Source: Deltaproteobacteria bacterium
GTDB taxonomy: Bacteria > Desulfobacterota > Desulfuromonadia > Geobacterales > Geobacteraceae
DNA: 34,538 nucleotides
Assembly (NCBI GenBank): GCA_021848385.1
Contig: JAJZUQ010000034.1
Location: forward strand, 1 to 34,538
Direction: 5' to 3'
The notes under the pieces are model-generated. The model was not told where the DNA came from. It searched no databases and worked only from the letters and a program-made list of their open reading frames with translations. The position numbers and the translations under genes were made by a program. Positions 18,781 to 27,675 of this stretch are shown here, in pieces. Within the stretch, counting starts at the first letter, position 1. Every line of letters starts with the position of its first letter.

Positions 18781-19848
18781 ATGTCAAGTTGTATCAACTG
18801 CAAGGATTCGCTGGAGGCCCAGGTAAAGGCACTCAAAGACCTGATCGAGGTGGCCCGGGCCGTTGTTTCGACTCTCGATCTCGATACGGTGTTGCAGGCC
18901 ATTCTTACGAGCGCCATGCGTTTTGCAGAGACTCCGGCCGGGAGCGTGGCCCTCTATGACGACCGGAAGATGGAACTGTCCCTCCATGCCCATGCAGGTC
19001 TGTCGGCCAGTTTCATCAAGAAGGAGCGCTGGGATGTTACTCCCGGCGGATTGACGGAAAAAGTGCTCTCTGCCGGGGAGATTCTTTTTATCGAAAATAC
19101 AGCTGAAACCCCGTTTTTCAACAATCCGGTCGCCCTTGACGAGGGGATCCGATCCCTCATTTGCGTGCCTTTGGTGGTCCAGAAGCGAACCGTCGGGGTG
19201 CTCTACCTCGATGATTTTGTCCCCCGCCAGTTTGACCGGGAAAAGCTCAACCTGCTGTCTGTCCTCTCCTCCTTCGCGGCCATGGCCATCTACAATGCCA
19301 AGCTCCACAACCGGACCAAGATGATGGCCATCACCGATGCGTTGACCGGCCTTCACAACCATCGCTATTTCCGGCAGCAGTTCCCTCTGGAACTGAGACG
19401 GGCCAAGCGCTATCAGAAGCCGATTTCCCTTGTCATGCTTGATGTGGACGATTTCAAAAAGTTCAATGATACCTACGGGCATTCTACCGGTGATCTGATT
19501 CTTGCCTCCATCGGCGAAGTCATTGCCATGACCCTGCGCCGGGTCGACTTCGCGTTCCGCTATGGCGGTGAGGAGTTCGTGATACTGTTGCCGGAAACGA
19601 AACTGGAGAGCGCTATTCCGGTGGCGGATAGAATCCGGGAGCGGATTGAGCGGGAGACCGTCACAGCGCTCAAGGGAATTGCCGATTGCGGCGTTACGGT
19701 CAGTGTCGGGGTGGTCTCCCATCCGGAAAACGGCAGCGGCCAGGATGAACTGTTCAACAAGGTGGACGCACTCCTCTACCGTGCGAAGAGAGAAGGAAAG
19801 AACAGGGTGTACTTCGATCGTAGTGATACGGACGGTACGGAAGAATAA
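18781..19848 (+). CDS. GAF-GGDEF diguanylate cyclase
   Basis: The protein has about 355 residues from the ATG at 18781, which has a GGGGAC site; GTG/ATG codons 12-15 nt upstream are possible alternatives. A short Cys-containing N-terminus (MSSCINCKDSLEAQ) precedes a coiled helix. A GAF domain follows (about 20-175, with RSLICVPLVVQKRTVGVLYL) and then a GGDEF domain. The active site is RYGGEEF (GGEEF at 262-266), and the metal/nucleotide motif LDVDDFKKFNDTYGH is intact. An RxxD inhibitory site (RRVD, 253-256) lies five residues before it, so product feedback is likely. It should make c-di-GMP in the cytoplasm under control of an unknown GAF ligand. A 182-bp hairpin element begins 10 bp after the stop. 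Confidence 0.93.
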   Translation: MSSCINCKDSLEAQVKALKDLIEVARAVVSTLDLDTVLQAILTSAMRFAETPAGSVALYDDRKMELSLHAHAGLSASFIKKERWDVTPGGLTEKVLSAGEILFIENTAETPFFNNPVALDEGIRSLICVPLVVQKRTVGVLYLDDFVPRQFDREKLNLLSVLSSFAAMAIYNAKLHNRTKMMAITDALTGLHNHRYFRQQFPLELRRAKRYQKPISLVMLDVDDFKKFNDTYGHSTGDLILASIGEVIAMTLRRVDFAFRYGGEEFVILLPETKLESAIPVADRIRERIERETVTALKGIADCGVTVSVGVVSHPENGSGQDELFNKVDALLYRAKREGKNRVYFDRSDTDGTEE

Positions 19849-19858
19849 ACCTTATATT

Positions 19859-20040
19859 CGGCAGTTGAACACTGCCTTCACGCGTACTAAAGGGCTATTT
19901 CTGTAATTCCAGGCTCATTGCGCTGCATCCGATCAACTCACCTTGCGGGTTCGGACAGAATCGGCTGCGGACGCTTCATTTCACCAGGAATTACGACGAA
20001 ATACCCCTCAGGTACTCCTTCCGGCAGTATTCAACTGCCG
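19859..20040. repeat. 182-bp palindromic repeat element, copy 2
   Basis: Same length and orientation as 2282-2463, with about eight substitutions. Some changes keep pairing: the right terminal mini-hairpin here is the perfect GGCAGT-ATTCA-ACTGCC, whereas copy 1 has one mismatch. It begins 10 bp after the stop of the GGDEF gene and ends 42 bp before the beta-helix gene. Both copies are preceded by TATATT and followed by a short T-run (TTTT or TTTTT). It may end or protect the upstream transcript. Confidence 0.9.
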
Positions 20041-20082
20041 TTTTTAGGATAAAACTTGGGAAGTCATCCCACGGAACTGATT

Positions 20083-21276
20083 ATGAAAGTAAATGTTTGC
20101 CGGCTGATGCCGGTTGTTTTGATTCTGGGGGTATGGGCCGGGATTGCTTCTGGTGCCGTGCCAGCCGATGTCGTGTCACCAGCCCCGGTTTCCAGTACGG
20201 AACCCTCAGCGGCGAAGTCTGCCGATGGCGCATCACCGCAGCAAGCAGTATCCCTTCGAACTGCTGACATGATCTACCGAGATAAGGTGCTCGTTGAGGA
20301 CACCGTCTTGCATGGGGAGGTGCTTATCGAAGGGGGGCTCACGGTAGCTTCACAGGCGACCCTGACCATAGAACCCGGGACCGTCATCCGGTTCCGTCGC
20401 ACCGACAGCAGTGCCGGCGGGGGTGCCGCGCTTGTCGTCCGTGGTCGTATTCTCGCCAACGGTAGCGGTGAAAAACCGGTACGTTTCACCTCTGCCGATG
20501 ACGGGCCAGCGACAGGCTGGGACGGGATCGTGCTTCTTGCAAGCGATAAAAAGAACCTGCTTGAACACTGCCGGGTAGAAGGTGCAGAGATCGGTTGCGA
20601 GGCACTTTTTTCCAACCTCTCCCTGAAACATGTCCAGTTTGTCGCCTGTCATACCGGCGTCGTGCTCAAGGAGAGCACTGCTGTCATCATGGGTGGCGGT
20701 GCGGAGGGCGGCGATGTGGGGATGGTGCTGAGGGATAGCGAGGTCGATCTGCGGGAGGCGGTCTTTTCTGGCAACCGGCAGGGGCTGGTTGCCACTGGCA
20801 CCTCACTCTTCCTGTCCGGGGCCACTTTCTCGGATAACAGGGAGGCGGGGGTCATCGCCAATGGTTGCCGTCTCAGGATACGTGGCAGCAGCTTCGCGGA
20901 TAACGGCATAGGTTTGGGGCTGACGTCCTGCGATGGGGGAATTGACACCTGCCGGATCGAAAATAATGCCGGCGACGGTCTGTTCCTCGACAGGGCGAGG
21001 TTGAAAGTCAGTGGCAATGAGATATCCCATAATGGCAAGGCCGGGCTCCGGGTGTCCGATGGGGGGAGCGTTGCATGGGGAAACAGTTTCAGTGTCAATG
21101 GCGAGTACGATCTCTACAATGCCGGAAGCGACGATTTCACGGCAATTGGCAACTGGTGGGGCGGAGTGCCGGCAAGTGGCATCGCTCAGCGTATTTACGG
21201 ACAACATCTGGATAGGAGCCGCGGTAAGGTCAGATACGTGCCGTTCCAGCTGGACAGTGCCACCAGCGGACTTTGA
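20083..21276 (+). CDS. Secreted right-handed beta-helix repeat protein
   Basis: The protein has about 397 residues from the ATG at 20083. This start gives a clean signal peptide (MKVNVCRLMPVVLILGVWAG...ASG), but no strong ribosome site is visible, and a TTG at 20056 is possible. After a Ser/Ala/Pro linker comes LTIEPGTVIRFRR, the usual entry of right-handed beta-helix proteins. Many repeats of the NGIGLGL, NNAGDGLFL, HNGKAGLRVSDGG type follow, as in NosD/pectate-lyase-like parallel beta-helices. A C-terminal GNWWGG motif is typical of such folds. No catalytic residues can be assigned, so it may bind or organise polysaccharide, or be structural. It lies 71 nt before the desulfurase-family gene. 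Confidence 0.8.
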   Translation: MKVNVCRLMPVVLILGVWAGIASGAVPADVVSPAPVSSTEPSAAKSADGASPQQAVSLRTADMIYRDKVLVEDTVLHGEVLIEGGLTVASQATLTIEPGTVIRFRRTDSSAGGGAALVVRGRILANGSGEKPVRFTSADDGPATGWDGIVLLASDKKNLLEHCRVEGAEIGCEALFSNLSLKHVQFVACHTGVVLKESTAVIMGGGAEGGDVGMVLRDSEVDLREAVFSGNRQGLVATGTSLFLSGATFSDNREAGVIANGCRLRIRGSSFADNGIGLGLTSCDGGIDTCRIENNAGDGLFLDRARLKVSGNEISHNGKAGLRVSDGGSVAWGNSFSVNGEYDLYNAGSDDFTAIGNWWGGVPASGIAQRIYGQHLDRSRGKVRYVPFQLDSATSGL

Positions 21277-21347
21277 CCACTGGGGCAACGGCGGGTACAT
21301 CTTGAAAGCGGTTGCCAACAGACCCCCATACATGGTAGTTTTGCTCT

Positions 21348-22508
21348 ATGCCGGTCTATCTCGATAACGCTGCTACATCCTTTCCCAAACCGGATACGGT
21401 CTACCGGGCTGTTGATCAGGCCCTGCGCGAGATAGGAGTTGGTCCCGGCCGGGGTGGATATCGTCGCGGCCTCGAAGCTGGAAGAGTTGTCTTCCGCGCC
21501 CGGGAAGCGGTTTCAGGACTGATAGGCGCCAAGGATTCTGAACGTGTCGTCTTTACCCACAACGCCACCGAAGCCCTCAATCTGGCAGTGAACGGACTGC
21601 TCCGGCCGGGCGACCACGTTATCACCACCACCATGGAGCATAATGCCTTGGCCCGGCCGCTGCACCTAGCTGAACAGCGAGGCGTGGAGGTTACCTGGCT
21701 GCAGGCTGACGGCAGGGGGGCCATCGACAGCCGTCAGATCTCCGGGGCTCTTCGGCCCGGAAGCCGGCTTGTTGCCCTGTCCCATTGCTCAAACGTCACG
21801 GGGACCATACAGCCGGTGGCTGAAATTGGCGCCATTGCACGGGGAGCCGGCGTTTTATTTCTGGTGGATGCCGCCCAGAGTGCCGGTTCACTCCCGATTG
21901 ACGTGGAGGGAATGTTTATCGACCTCCTGGCGGCACCGGGACACAAGGGTTTGCTCGGCCCCCAGGGAACCGGCTTTCTGTATGTTGGCGCGGGAATCGA
22001 GCTGACACCTCTCATGGTGGGGGGGACGGGCGGCCATTCCCGTGGCCTTGATCAGCCGGCTGCCATGCCGGAGCGTCTGGAAAGCGGCACCCCCAACACT
22101 CCCGGCATCGCCGGCCTGCTTGCGGGTATCGAATTTATACAGACAGCCGGAATGGCGACTATCCGTTCAACAGAGCAGGCCCGTGTCGCTCAGATCGTCG
22201 AGGGGCTCGTTACGATTCCCGGGGTTACCCTTTACGGGCCTGATGATCTGGACCGCCGGGGAAGTGTCGTCTCCTTCACTGTTGCCGGTTTCGATTCCTC
22301 CAGAATCGGATTTCAACTCGACCAGGACTACGGCATCAGCGTCAGGGTCGGGCTTCACTGTGCGCCCCTGGCACATCAGACCATCGGCACCTATCCGGAG
22401 GGGACCGTAAGGGTAAGCCCCGGCTGGTTCACCACCTCCCGGGATATAGATCTGTTCCTGCAGGCGCTGCAAACCATTGTGGCACGATCAAATAGGGGGG
22501 AAGTATGA
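21348..22508 (+). CDS. Cysteine desulfurase-family PLP enzyme
   Basis: A class V aminotransferase-fold protein of 386 residues. The N-terminus YLDNAATSFPKP, the PLP-pocket NATEALNLAV, the TMEHNALARP histidine, VDAAQSAG, and the Schiff-base lysine in APGHKGLLGPQGTGFLY are intact. A candidate catalytic cysteine lies in VGLHCAPLAHQTIG. It belongs to the desulfurase subgroup that often stands apart from the iron-sulfur assembly operons. It would release sulfur from cysteine as enzyme persulfide. No SufU/IscU scaffold or partner is nearby. The ATG at 21348 lacks a recognisable ribosome site. Its stop overlaps the next start by 4 nt, so it is co-translated with the small lipoprotein. The true substrate (cysteine or selenocysteine) is not decidable. 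Confidence 0.88.
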   Translation: MPVYLDNAATSFPKPDTVYRAVDQALREIGVGPGRGGYRRGLEAGRVVFRAREAVSGLIGAKDSERVVFTHNATEALNLAVNGLLRPGDHVITTTMEHNALARPLHLAEQRGVEVTWLQADGRGAIDSRQISGALRPGSRLVALSHCSNVTGTIQPVAEIGAIARGAGVLFLVDAAQSAGSLPIDVEGMFIDLLAAPGHKGLLGPQGTGFLYVGAGIELTPLMVGGTGGHSRGLDQPAAMPERLESGTPNTPGIAGLLAGIEFIQTAGMATIRSTEQARVAQIVEGLVTIPGVTLYGPDDLDRRGSVVSFTVAGFDSSRIGFQLDQDYGISVRVGLHCAPLAHQTIGTYPEGTVRVSPGWFTTSRDIDLFLQALQTIVARSNRGEV

Positions 22509-22771
22509 GAAAAGGAGTTTTTTCGCTGCTCTGTTTCTTGATGCTGTTCGCCGGATGCTCGCTACCGCCGGAACGGCCGGTAACCAAGGACGAACTGTAC
22601 AAGACCGGTATCTATAGCTATTACACCATCAAGGAGTCGCCGGAAAGCGTCCTTGCTGCCCTCAACCGGGAAGGTGAGGTTGTCCTCGAAGGCCAGTTCA
22701 AGGACCGGCTTATCTACATCAAGATCCTGGCCACCAGCCAGGGATTGCAAGTTCATTTTTCCGACCGCTGA
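22505..22771 (+). CDS. Small predicted lipoprotein (88 aa)
   Basis: MRKGVFSLLCFLMLFAGC is a lipoprotein signal peptide with lipobox LFAGC. The mature part is about 70 residues with KTGIYSYYTIKESPESVLAA and a predicted beta-rich end (DRLIYIKILATSQGLQVHF). No family is recognised. The ATG overlaps the desulfurase-family stop (ATGA) and AGGGGGGAAGT lies just upstream. The phoH-like gene follows after 22 nt. Function unknown. Confidence 0.75.
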   Translation: MRKGVFSLLCFLMLFAGCSLPPERPVTKDELYKTGIYSYYTIKESPESVLAALNREGEVVLEGQFKDRLIYIKILATSQGLQVHFSDR

Positions 22772-22793
22772 TTTCCGCCGAAGAAAGGTACCG

Positions 22794-24110
22794 ATGAAAA
22801 ATTTCGTGCTCGACACCAATGTCCTCCTTTATGACCCTCAGGCCCTGTTCCGATTCCAGGAAAACAACATCATTATCCCCATAACTGTTATCGAGGAGAT
22901 CGACCGGTTCAAGAAGGACATGAACGAGACCGGCCGCAACGCCCGGCAGGTCTCCCGTTATCTCGATGATCTCCGGAAGAAGGGATCTCTCGCCGAAGGA
23001 CTTACCCTTGAGAGCGGCGGCAGCCTGCGGGTCGAGATCTATGAAGAGCGGGTCATGAAGCGCCTTCCGCCCGAGCTGCGGGAAGAGCGGGGTGACAACC
23101 GCATCCTCGCGGTTGCGGTGGATGTCAAGGAGCGCAACCCTGATCTGCCGGTCATTTTCGTCACCAAGGACACTAATCTGCGGATCAAGGCCGATGCGAT
23201 CGGTCTGGTTGCAGAGGATTACGAATCGGACAAGGTGGCCATCGAGGAACTCTATCCCGGCTTTGTGGAGATGGATGCTGCCCCGGACCTGATTGACCGC
23301 TTTCACGGGCAGGGATGGGCGGACCTCGACAGTGAATATCTCCCCAACCAGTTCGTTACTCTGAAAGATGCTCTCAACCCGTCCCATACTGCTATCGGTC
23401 GCTTCGATGCAGCCCAGCACCGGCTCGTGCCGCTGCGCAAGATCGGCCGCGAAGGCATCTGGAGCATCCACCCCCGCAATCGTGAGCAAGCCTTTGCCCT
23501 GGACGCGCTCCTGGACGACAACGTCAAGCTTGTAACCCTTGTGGGGAAGGCAGGAACCGGCAAGACCCTCCTGGCGATAGCCGCAGGTCTCCAGAAGACG
23601 GCCGAGGAGAATGCCTTTAACCGGCTCCTCGTCTCCCGTCCGGTCTTTCCCATGGGAAAGGACCTCGGTTTTCTCCCCGGAGATATCGAGGAAAAGCTCA
23701 CTCCCTGGATGCAGCCGATCTTTGACAACGTTGAACTGCTCCTCACGGGACACGAGGGAGAGAAACGCCACAGCAAGGGGTATAAAGAGCTTATGGCCAT
23801 GGGGCTTATGGAGATCGAGCCACTGACCTATATCCGGGGGCGTTCCATCCCGAACCAGTTCATGATCGTGGACGAGGCGCAAAACCTCACCCCCCACGAG
23901 ATCAAGACCATCGTCACCCGGGCGGGGGAGGGAACCAAGATCGTTCTCACCGGCGATCCGTACCAGATTGATAATCCCTACGTCGACTCCTCCAGCAACG
24001 GTCTCACCTATGTGGTGGAACGCTTCAAAGAGCAGGCCATCGCAGGGCATGTGACGATGATGAAGGGGGAGAGGTCCGAGCTGGCCGAACTCGCAGCCAA
24101 CCTTCTCTGA
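22794..24110 (+). CDS. PIN domain-PhoH-like ATPase (PhoH2 type)
   Basis: The protein has 438 residues from the ATG at 22794 (AAAGG 6 nt upstream); the frame runs open further 5' without a better start. The N-terminal PIN domain shows FVLDTNVLLYDP, TVIEEIDRF, GDNRILAVA and FVTKDTNLRIKADA, the acidic metal-binding pattern of PIN ribonucleases. The C-terminal half is a PhoH ATPase with Walker A GKAGTGKT (251-258), RPVFPMGKDLGFLPGD, Walker B FMIVDEAQNLTPHE and LTGDPYQIDNPYVD. PIN-PhoH (PhoH2) proteins are reported as RNA-unwinding and cleaving enzymes; the target RNA is unknown. It sits third in a likely operon. The stop is directly adjacent to a structured repeat. Confidence 0.93.
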   Translation: MKNFVLDTNVLLYDPQALFRFQENNIIIPITVIEEIDRFKKDMNETGRNARQVSRYLDDLRKKGSLAEGLTLESGGSLRVEIYEERVMKRLPPELREERGDNRILAVAVDVKERNPDLPVIFVTKDTNLRIKADAIGLVAEDYESDKVAIEELYPGFVEMDAAPDLIDRFHGQGWADLDSEYLPNQFVTLKDALNPSHTAIGRFDAAQHRLVPLRKIGREGIWSIHPRNREQAFALDALLDDNVKLVTLVGKAGTGKTLLAIAAGLQKTAEENAFNRLLVSRPVFPMGKDLGFLPGDIEEKLTPWMQPIFDNVELLLTGHEGEKRHSKGYKELMAMGLMEIEPLTYIRGRSIPNQFMIVDEAQNLTPHEIKTIVTRAGEGTKIVLTGDPYQIDNPYVDSSSNGLTYVVERFKEQAIAGHVTMMKGERSELAELAANLL

Positions 24111-24300
24111 GAAACGCGCCTTTTGCCCAATCTCTGCGTTGGGCTGCTGATTTGGTTGTGACTCGACCTGACGGTCGCCCCCTTCGGGGCGCCTTCGCGG
24201 TCCAATTTCGTGGTCGAAATTGTGCGGCGTACCTCCAGTACGCCTCCGCCCAAATCCTCGCCCGCCTTGACCTTGGCCAAAAATCGCGTTTCATGGAGAG
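24111..24300. repeat. Structured intergenic repeat with terminal inverted repeats
   Basis: The left end GAAACGCGCCTTTTGCCC and the complement of the right end (24275-24296) share GAAACGCG-NN-TTTTG-CC, so this is a terminal inverted repeat. Inside are hairpins: GCCCAA/TTGGGC near 24125, GCCCC-TTC-GGGGC near 24180, CAATTTCG-TGGT-CGAAATTG (24203-24222) and GGCGTAC-CTCCA-GTACGCC (24226-24244). It abuts the phoH-like stop. Open frames across it are shadows. I believe this type recurs in Geobacter-like genomes, but only one copy is visible here. Confidence 0.65.
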
Positions 24301-24333
24301 AACGGTGCAAATAATACAAGAGCTGAATTCACC

Positions 24334-24362
24334 GGGGCGTGTTGAGCGCCCCGCATTTTTTT
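24334..24362 (+). terminator. Rho-independent terminator before tsaD
   Basis: GGGGCG (24334-24339) pairs with CGCCCC (24347-24352) around a 7-nt loop, followed by GCA and a run of seven T. It would end transcription arriving from the desulfurase-phoH unit and the repeat. Confidence 0.8.
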
Positions 24363-24393
24363 GACCTTGAACCTTGAACCTTGAACCTTGAAC
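24361..24393. repeat. 7-bp tandem repeat (TTGAACC) upstream of tsaD
   Basis: TTGACC is followed by three full TTGAACC units and a partial TTGAAC. It fills the space between the terminator and 7 bp before the tsaD ATG. It is a short microsatellite, not a CRISPR array. Confidence 0.85.
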
Positions 24394-24400
24394 GGAATTT

Positions 24401-25432
24401 ATGCTCCTGCTTGCCATAGAATCTTCCTGCGATGAGACGGCTGCGGCGGTGGTGCGGGACGGACGTATTGTTCTCTCGTCCGTGGTCGCTTCCCAGATCG
24501 CTGTCCATGCCGGCTATGGCGGAGTGGTTCCGGAAATCGCCTCCCGCCATCACCTGGAAGCTGTTGTGCCGGTGGTGGAACAGGCGCTCAGGGAGGGGGG
24601 CATCTGGTTTCACGATCTCGAAGGGATCGCTGCGACCCAGGGTCCGGGATTGGCGGGAGCCTTGCTCGTCGGGCTTTCCACTGCCAAGGCGCTTGCGTTT
24701 GCCAACCGGCTCCCCCTGGTCGGTGTGAACCATATCGAAGGGCATCTGTTCGCTGCGTTTCTGGAACATCCGGTGGCGTTTCCCTTTCTGGCGCTCGTGG
24801 TCTCCGGCGGTCATTCCCACCTCTACAGGGTGGACGGTTTCGGTCGTTACCGGACCCTTGGGCAGACCCTTGATGACGCGGCTGGCGAGGCATTCGACAA
24901 GGTTGCCAAGCTCCTTGGCTTTCCCTATCCCGGCGGCGCGCTCATTGACCGTCTCGCGATTGACGGTGACCCTGCTGCCATCAAATTTCCCCGACCTCTC
25001 CTGCATGACGGCAGCTGCAACTTCAGTTTCAGCGGACTCAAGACGGCAGTTCTGACCCATCTTCAGAAGCACCCGCTGAGCGGTACCGATGACCCGCGAC
25101 TCTCCGACCTCTGTGCATCTTTTCAGGCCGCCGTCTGTGATGTCCTTGTCGCCAAGACTTCCGCGGCATTAACGGCTTCCGGTTGCGGCCGGTTGGTGGT
25201 GGCTGGCGGGGTGGCATGTAACAGCGCCCTGCGGAGGGCGATGGGAGCCCTTGCCGACGAGCGGGGCATCGAGCTCCATATCCCTTCCCCGGCACTCTGT
25301 GCGGACAATGCTGCCATGCTGGCAGTCCCGGCCGATTATTACCTGGAACACGGTATGGAAAGCGGTCTGGGGCTCGACGCTCTGGCTGTCTGGCCCCTCG
25401 ACAGCATAACGGCCCGGCTGGGGGCGAGGTGA
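24401..25432 (+). CDS. tsaD: tRNA N6-adenosine threonylcarbamoyltransferase (TsaD)
   Basis: The protein has 343 residues. TsaD transfers the threonylcarbamoyl group to A37 of ANN-decoding tRNAs, working with TsaB and TsaE (not in this window). The N-terminus LAIESSCDETAAAVV, HAGYGGVVPEIASRHH, and the metal-binding His111 and His115 in NHIEGH are intact. VSGGHSHLY, DDAAGEAFDK, and the C-terminal VAGGVACNSALR and LCADNAAM are present. The ATG at 24401 has only a weak GGAA site; the bases upstream are a 7-bp tandem repeat. Its TGA overlaps a GTG that could start rsmA. An essential housekeeping gene in most bacteria. Confidence 0.97.
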   Translation: MLLLAIESSCDETAAAVVRDGRIVLSSVVASQIAVHAGYGGVVPEIASRHHLEAVVPVVEQALREGGIWFHDLEGIAATQGPGLAGALLVGLSTAKALAFANRLPLVGVNHIEGHLFAAFLEHPVAFPFLALVVSGGHSHLYRVDGFGRYRTLGQTLDDAAGEAFDKVAKLLGFPYPGGALIDRLAIDGDPAAIKFPRPLLHDGSCNFSFSGLKTAVLTHLQKHPLSGTDDPRLSDLCASFQAAVCDVLVAKTSAALTASGCGRLVVAGGVACNSALRRAMGALADERGIELHIPSPALCADNAAMLAVPADYYLEHGMESGLGLDALAVWPLDSITARLGAR

Positions 25433-25434
25433 CG

Positions 25435-26256
25435 ATGGAGCGAATCAGGCCCAAAAAAGCCCTCGGCCAGAATTTCCTTACCGACCGTAACGTCCTTGCC
25501 CGCATCGTTGATACGGTGGAGCTTTCCCCGGATGACCATGTGCTCGAAGTCGGACCGGGGCAGGGTGCACTGACACGTCTCCTGGCCGCCCAGGCTGCCC
25601 AGGTGGTGGCCGTTGAGCTGGATCGCCAACTGGTGCCGCTCCTGCGCCGGGAATTTGCCGACAGCGGGACGGTTGAAGTAGTGGAGGCGGATATCCTTCG
25701 GGCCGACCTGCCTGAGTTGCTTGGTAGCCGCTGGAAGGGGCGCTGGAAGGTTGCAGCCAACCTTCCGTACAATATTTCTACCCCCGTTCTGTTTCAGTTT
25801 ATGGAATACCGCCAGCTCTTTTCCCGCCTCGTGCTCATGCTCCAGAAGGAGGTGGGGGAACGTCTGGCCGCTCCCCCCGACTGTAAGGAATACGGTGTGC
25901 TGTCGGTTCTCTGTCAGCTTCATTTCGACATACGACGGGAGTTTCTCGTCAAGCCGGGCTCATTTTTCCCGGCACCCAAGGTCGATTCGGTCGTCCTGCG
26001 GCTCGTGCCCCTTGCCGAACCCCGGGTCACCGTGGGGGATGAGGCACTGTTCCGCCGGGTGGTGAAGGCCGCTTTCAGTCAGCGGCGCAAGACCCTCTGG
26101 AATTGTCTGAAAAGTGGTCAGTTCCTGGATAATGAAGTATTGCTGCGGCAGGTTCTCGACGGCTGCGGGATCAACCCGTCAAGACGTGGCGAAACCCTTT
26201 CCCTGGAAGAGTTTGCCTGTCTTGCGAATGCCCTGGAACTGTCCGTAAAGCCGTGA
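25435..26256 (+). CDS. rsmA: 16S rRNA dimethyladenosine transferase (RsmA/KsgA)
   Basis: The protein has 273 residues from the ATG at 25435 (GAGG 6-9 nt upstream); the GTG at 25429, overlapping the tsaD stop, would add two residues. It dimethylates two adjacent adenines near the 3' end of 16S rRNA. Motifs: KKALGQNFLTD, SAM-binding VLEVGPGQGALTRLL, VELDRQL, and the target-base motif NLPYNIS. The C-terminal FSQRRKTLWNCL is typical of the family. It is coupled to tsaD. The region after the stop has no clear terminator. Confidence 0.96.
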   Translation: MERIRPKKALGQNFLTDRNVLARIVDTVELSPDDHVLEVGPGQGALTRLLAAQAAQVVAVELDRQLVPLLRREFADSGTVEVVEADILRADLPELLGSRWKGRWKVAANLPYNISTPVLFQFMEYRQLFSRLVLMLQKEVGERLAAPPDCKEYGVLSVLCQLHFDIRREFLVKPGSFFPAPKVDSVVLRLVPLAEPRVTVGDEALFRRVVKAAFSQRRKTLWNCLKSGQFLDNEVLLRQVLDGCGINPSRRGETLSLEEFACLANALELSVKP

Positions 26257-26320
26257 AAAGAGTGGCATGCGCGCTTTTTTTATGATATAAAAACCGCTTG
26301 ATTGTTTTCAGGAGGATGTT

Positions 26321-27673
26321 ATGAAAATTTGCGTGTTCGGCGCCGGCTACGTCGGTCTGGTGGCTGCCGCCTGTTTTGCCGAGAGCGGCAATACCGTTAT
26401 CGCCGTTGATGTGGACCAGTCCAGGATAGAAGGGCTCAAGCAGGGGATCATCCCGATCTATGAGCCGGGGCTCAAAGAACTGGTGCTTCGCAACCAGGCG
26501 GAAGGTCGCCTTTCCTTTACCACCGACGTTCCCCAGGCGGTGAAAGATTCACTCATAAGTTTCATTGCCGTCGGCACTCCTCCGGGTGAGGATGGTTCTG
26601 CCGATCTTCAGTACGTGCTGGCCGTTGCCCGCGAAATCGGTCGCAACATGGAAAGTTTCAAGATTGTCGTCGACAAGTCGACGGTGCCGGTAGGGACCGC
26701 AGACAAGGTCCGTGCCGCTCTGCAGGAGGAACTTGACAAACGGGGGACTTCTTTGGAGTTTGACGTGGTCTCCAATCCCGAATTCCTGAAGGAAGGTGCG
26801 GCCATCGAGGATTTCATGAAACCGGACCGGGTGGTGATCGGCACCGACAACGTCCGGACCGCCGAACTGATGAAGGAGCTCTACGAGCCGTTCATGCGCA
26901 AGCACAACCGGCTTATTATCATGGACATCCGGAGTGCCGAGATGACCAAGTACGCTGCCAATGCCATGCTCGCCACCCGGATCTCCTTCATGAACCAGGT
27001 GGCGCTCCTCTGTGAGAGGTTGGGTGCGGATGTGGCGTCCGTCCGGGAGGGGATCGGCTCAGATTCACGCATCGGCTACGACTTCCTCTTTCCCGGCCCC
27101 GGTTATGGCGGTTCATGTTTTCCCAAGGACGTGAAGGCGCTCATCCGGACCGCCGAAGAGAGCGACTATGATTTCCTCCTGCTTAAGGCAGTGGAGGAGG
27201 TGAACGAACGGCAGAAGCAGGTTCTTTCCCGCAAGGTGCTGGAGTTCCTTGGCGATCCCGCCAAGGAACGGCCGCTGGCAGGGCGCACCGTTGCCTGCTG
27301 GGGGCTTGCGTTCAAACCGCGAACCGATGACATGCGCGAGGCGCCGGCAATCACGATCATCGAAAATCTGCTGGCCCAGGGGGCCACGGTACGAGCTCAT
27401 GATCCGGAGGCGCTGAAAGAGGCCAGGAAGCAGTTCGGCGACCGGATAACTTACAGCACTAACCAGTACGAGATACTGGCCGATGCAGACGTTCTGGTGA
27501 TTATCACTGACTGGAGCGAGTATCGCAATCCCGATTTTGACAGGATAAAGGCCGAACTCAAGGAGCCGTTCATCATTGATGGCCGCAATCTTTACAAACT
27601 CGGCCGGATGCGCGATGCCGGCTTCCGTTATGTCCCCCTCGGGCGCAACGGCTTGTCCCCGGAAGGTAAATAG
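26321..27673 (+). CDS. ugd: UDP-glucose 6-dehydrogenase
   Basis: The enzyme has 450 residues and oxidises UDP-glucose to UDP-glucuronate with two NAD+. The Rossmann motif [17 protein letters not shown] starts the protein. [20 protein letters not shown], the linker [21 protein letters not shown], and the catalytic Cys266 in [14 protein letters not shown] follow. The C-terminal UDP-binding domain has [15 protein letters not shown] and ITDWSEY. AGGAGG lies 6 nt before the ATG. The next gene starts 2 nt after the stop and takes the product onward, so the pair acts as one pathway. Confidence 0.97.
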   Translation: MKICVFGAGYVGLVAAACFAESGNTVIAVDVDQSRIEGLKQGIIPIYEPGLKELVLRNQAEGRLSFTTDVPQAVKDSLISFIAVGTPPGEDGSADLQYVLAVAREIGRNMESFKIVVDKSTVPVGTADKVRAALQEELDKRGTSLEFDVVSNPEFLKEGAAIEDFMKPDRVVIGTDNVRTAELMKELYEPFMRKHNRLIIMDIRSAEMTKYAANAMLATRISFMNQVALLCERLGADVASVREGIGSDSRIGYDFLFPGPGYGGSCFPKDVKALIRTAEESDYDFLLLKAVEEVNERQKQVLSRKVLEFLGDPAKERPLAGRTVACWGLAFKPRTDDMREAPAITIIENLLAQGATVRAHDPEALKEARKQFGDRITYSTNQYEILADADVLVIITDWSEYRNPDFDRIKAELKEPFIIDGRNLYKLGRMRDAGFRYVPLGRNGLSPEGK

Positions 27674-27675
27674 CC

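Noticed and set aside
22719-24050. 443-codon reverse-strand open frame
   Set aside because: Antisense to the PIN-PhoH gene, whose catalytic motifs are intact.
24361-24393. Possible CRISPR-like repeats
   Set aside because: The 7-bp units are directly adjacent with no spacers. No cas genes are present in the window.
24008-24417. Two overlapping reverse-strand frames of 103 and 130 codons
   Set aside because: They cover the structured repeat and the 7-bp tandem repeat and run into the phoH-like gene. They read as translated repeat sequence.
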